Shown here: positions 43,651 through 45,408 of the stretch, one piece after another
Numbering within the stretch: position 1 is the first letter of the stretch
Layout of the letters: the number at the start of each line of letters is the position of its first letter
Assembly (NCBI GenBank): GCA_021324185.1
Contig: JAJPJN010000033.1
Span: forward strand, 1 to 45,408
DNA length: 45,408 nt
Direction: 5' to 3'
DNA from: Terriglobia bacterium
GTDB taxonomy: Bacteria > Acidobacteriota > Terriglobia > Bryobacterales > Bryobacteraceae
The notes under the pieces: generated by a model
What the model saw: the letters and a program-made list of their open reading frames with translations, nothing else
What the model was told of the DNA's origin: nothing
Databases searched by the model: none
Translations under genes and position numbers: made by a program

Positions 43651-45111
43651 CTACTGACCCGTAAGCGCAACCGGGCCAAGCCACGTGCCCTTCAGTTCAC
43701 GTTGCCAAACGGCGCCAGACCGTGCCCGCACAGCGGGTGTAGTGAACTGATAATCGTACAGCAAGACCCGTAGATAGCGCGGTGGCTTCGAAAAGGGCGG
43801 CGGATCGAGCAGCCCGAGCACGGCCGGCTGGCCGGTCAAAAGCCGATACAAGAGATTGCGCATCCATTGAGTCTCCTGGACGTCGCCGAGCGCTGCAAAC
43901 CACATCTGCCAGTCGAGACGAGGTTGGTACGGGGCTATCTGCGGCAGACCGCGATGAAGCTCGCCAGGCTTGTAGCGGAAGGAGTATTCGCGCCAGTTCG
44001 CTTGATCGTCAGACCCCTCGATAATGAGTTCGGGGCGCGTCGTCGTCATAGTCGCAAACAGCCCGTAGGTATTGACAAGTTCGAATGGCCCGATGAATAC
44101 GAACGCCTTACGCGCGAAGCGGACAGAACCTGGTGCAGCCATCCCGATCAGCTCGAGTCCTCCCAGCACCATGAGTAATGCAACCACGAGAGTTGATGCT
44201 GTCATCCATGCAGGGCTGGAACCGTAAGCGGCCTTAGATCTTGGAAAAGTTTTGCGGAGGAGACTTGCGATAGGAGCGAACGTCCGATCGTCAAATCCCC
44301 ATAGGCAAAGCGCTAACGTGAGCAGATTAAAGAAGGCGTAATTTCCGGTGAGGATGATCGCCAATTGCAGAAGCAAGAGGAATCCAACGCCGACGTGGCG
44401 CAGCCGCCGCGGACAGAATAAGAGAAACGGCGCAATCCATTCAATCGCCAGAGTGAGCGCCGTCATGGAATCGAGTATCCAGGGCGGCAGGCGATACGCG
44501 TAGTAGGCGACCGGGTTTGGAAGTGGCTGTGTCATGAAATGAAAGCGCAGCGCGTGGAAATTGCGCCAGTTTGGATCGTTCGACAAAATCTTGACCAGGC
44601 CGGATTCGAACATTAACCGGAACAACAGAAAGCGGTATGCCCAGACAAGCCAGGGTGTGCGCATGAAGAACGCAAGAAATCCTGCCTCGAGTAGCAGCGC
44701 ATCCCATTGAAAGTTGGAAAAGGGCGCTCCGGTCGAAACAATGGAGAGGTACAGTATCCAGCAGAGGATCGCCGCGACGCGCGAGAAAACGCCAGCCAGT
44801 AGTAACAGCGCCGCGATGCAGCCCAGGATGCAGCACGACACCAGGGCCGCGTTAGACGAGTTCAGCCAGAAGAGCGTAGGGATCTGATTGAAGGCCGAAG
44901 TGCCGAGTTCACGTTGAATAGCCGGCAGGATTTGTGCGATGGGCAGGATCCCGCCTGAGCCGTACAAACCCGTCATCTGCGGCCACCAGGACGCAAACGC
45001 GGACAGATAGACAAGCCCGAGCAGGCGCATAAAAAGTGCTTCGGTTAACTCATAATCGTGCGGCTGGCTGATAATCTGCTGGAACCTTTTCGCTAACGGC
45101 CACCGCTCCAT
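43651..45111 (-). CDS. Lipase maturation factor family membrane protein
   Basis: A 486-residue multi-span protein. The features are those of LMF proteins: 'LTEALFMRLLGLVYLSAFAS', 'GLYGSGGILPIAQIL', 'NFQWDALLLEAGFLAFF' and 'FRLMFESGLVKILSNDPNWR'. A C-terminal soluble domain follows ('RPELIIEGSDDQANWREYSF'). In animals LMF1 helps fold secreted lipases; bacterial members have no proven role. The ATG at 45111 is preferred because the longer frame would run across the tRNA-Cys gene. Confidence 0.85.
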   Translation of the reverse strand: MERWPLAKRFQQIISQPHDYELTEALFMRLLGLVYLSAFASWWPQMTGLYGSGGILPIAQILPAIQRELGTSAFNQIPTLFWLNSSNAALVSCCILGCIAALLLLAGVFSRVAAILCWILYLSIVSTGAPFSNFQWDALLLEAGFLAFFMRTPWLVWAYRFLLFRLMFESGLVKILSNDPNWRNFHALRFHFMTQPLPNPVAYYAYRLPPWILDSMTALTLAIEWIAPFLLFCPRRLRHVGVGFLLLLQLAIILTGNYAFFNLLTLALCLWGFDDRTFAPIASLLRKTFPRSKAAYGSSPAWMTASTLVVALLMVLGGLELIGMAAPGSVRFARKAFVFIGPFELVNTYGLFATMTTTRPELIIEGSDDQANWREYSFRYKPGELHRGLPQIAPYQPRLDWQMWFAALGDVQETQWMRNLLYRLLTGQPAVLGLLDPPPFSKPPRYLRVLLYDYQFTTPAVRARSGAVWQRELKGTWLGPVALTGQ

Positions 45112-45219
45112 GCGCCAGTGATGAGTGTAACGAAGGAGCCTGCGCGCACAGGCGTCTGCGCCCGTCTTGCGCGGGGAATTACTGTATGTGCTATGTTGCG
45201 AAAGGAATCGCTTCCACCC

Positions 45220-45294
<75 letters not shown>

Positions 45295-45330
45295 ACAAAT
45301 TCGTTCGTGTAAACTTCTTTCTGTAAATTA

Positions 45331-45360
45331 AGCTCCGGAACACGGAGAAGCTGTTTTGTT
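45331..45360 (+). terminator. Possible weak terminator after tRNA-Cys
   Basis: CTCCG (45333-45337) pairs with CGGAG (45343-45347), and the outer AGC/GCT bases add to it. It is followed by a T-rich stretch (TGTTTTGTT). The stem is short, so confidence is low. Confidence 0.35.
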
Positions 45361-45370
45361 CTGGGCCGTA

Positions 45371-45390
45371 AGCGAAGGCGAGCGAAGGCG
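45371..45390. repeat. Tandem AGCGAAGGCG decamer at window edge
   Basis: Two perfect copies of AGCGAAGGCG are followed by a diverged third (AGGCGAAGCG). The array runs off or stops at the window end, so its extent is unknown. Confidence 0.6.
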
Positions 45391-45408
45391 AGGCGAAGCG
45401 AAGGGCCA

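Overview
The window reads like a chromosomal segment of an Acidobacteriota bacterium, probably of the Bryobacter/Solibacter side. This is an inference from content. The signs are two tandem 'VWFA-related' secreted proteins of the type enriched in Acidobacteria, an S8 protease with a C-terminal Trp-containing hexapeptide array, a YXWGXW-type secreted protein, many TTG/GTG starts, and genes on both strands in short operons. There are no phage, IS or CRISPR signatures. It is mostly a housekeeping and accessory-metabolism region.

Layout. 1-3.7 kb: the C-terminus of a RodZ-like protein (cut by the window edge), convergent with pgsA and a large secreted protein of unknown function. 3.8-10.2 kb: sugar-phosphate genes, namely transketolase with a CHAD protein, a decayed DUF5615 toxin-like remnant, tRNA-Asn, gnd and a KDG-kinase-like PfkB kinase. 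10.3-12.5 kb: two overlapping VWA proteins and a small Trp/Arg-rich ORF. 12.5-17.2 kb (minus strand): an ECF sigma factor, its zinc-finger anti-sigma factor, a secreted unknown protein and a GH78 alpha-L-rhamnosidase. An intrinsic-terminator hairpin carries the rhamnosidase Shine-Dalgarno sequence. 17.2-21 kb: a structured intergenic element, an EamA transporter, a DUF4015 protein and two cytochromes c.

21-30 kb is the most distinctive region, a complete kdp high-affinity K+ uptake locus with an unusual sensor. The histidine-kinase half of KdpD lies upstream with kdpE. Then come a 27-aa membrane ORF, a 27-aa KdpF, and kdpA, kdpB and kdpC. Two tandem, diverged copies of the KdpD N-terminal sensor half follow downstream. 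The second keeps the P-loop Gly-Lys-Thr. The first has an altered P-loop but a USP segment resembling the c-di-AMP-binding motif described for Staphylococcus KdpD. The sensor is therefore split into at least three polypeptides.

30-38 kb: a ThuA-domain protein with a possible small membrane ORF behind it, a VTT-domain (DedA/YqaA-like) membrane protein, a ferric-reductase-like heme membrane protein, a beta-barrel-like gene broken by an in-frame TGA, the YXWGXW protein, a quinone oxidoreductase, PolX and a CDF transporter. 38-45.4 kb: the S8 protease with a clear terminator, hfq-hflX, a toastrack-type lipoprotein, a HEAT-repeat protein, a lipase-maturation-factor homologue and tRNA-Cys.
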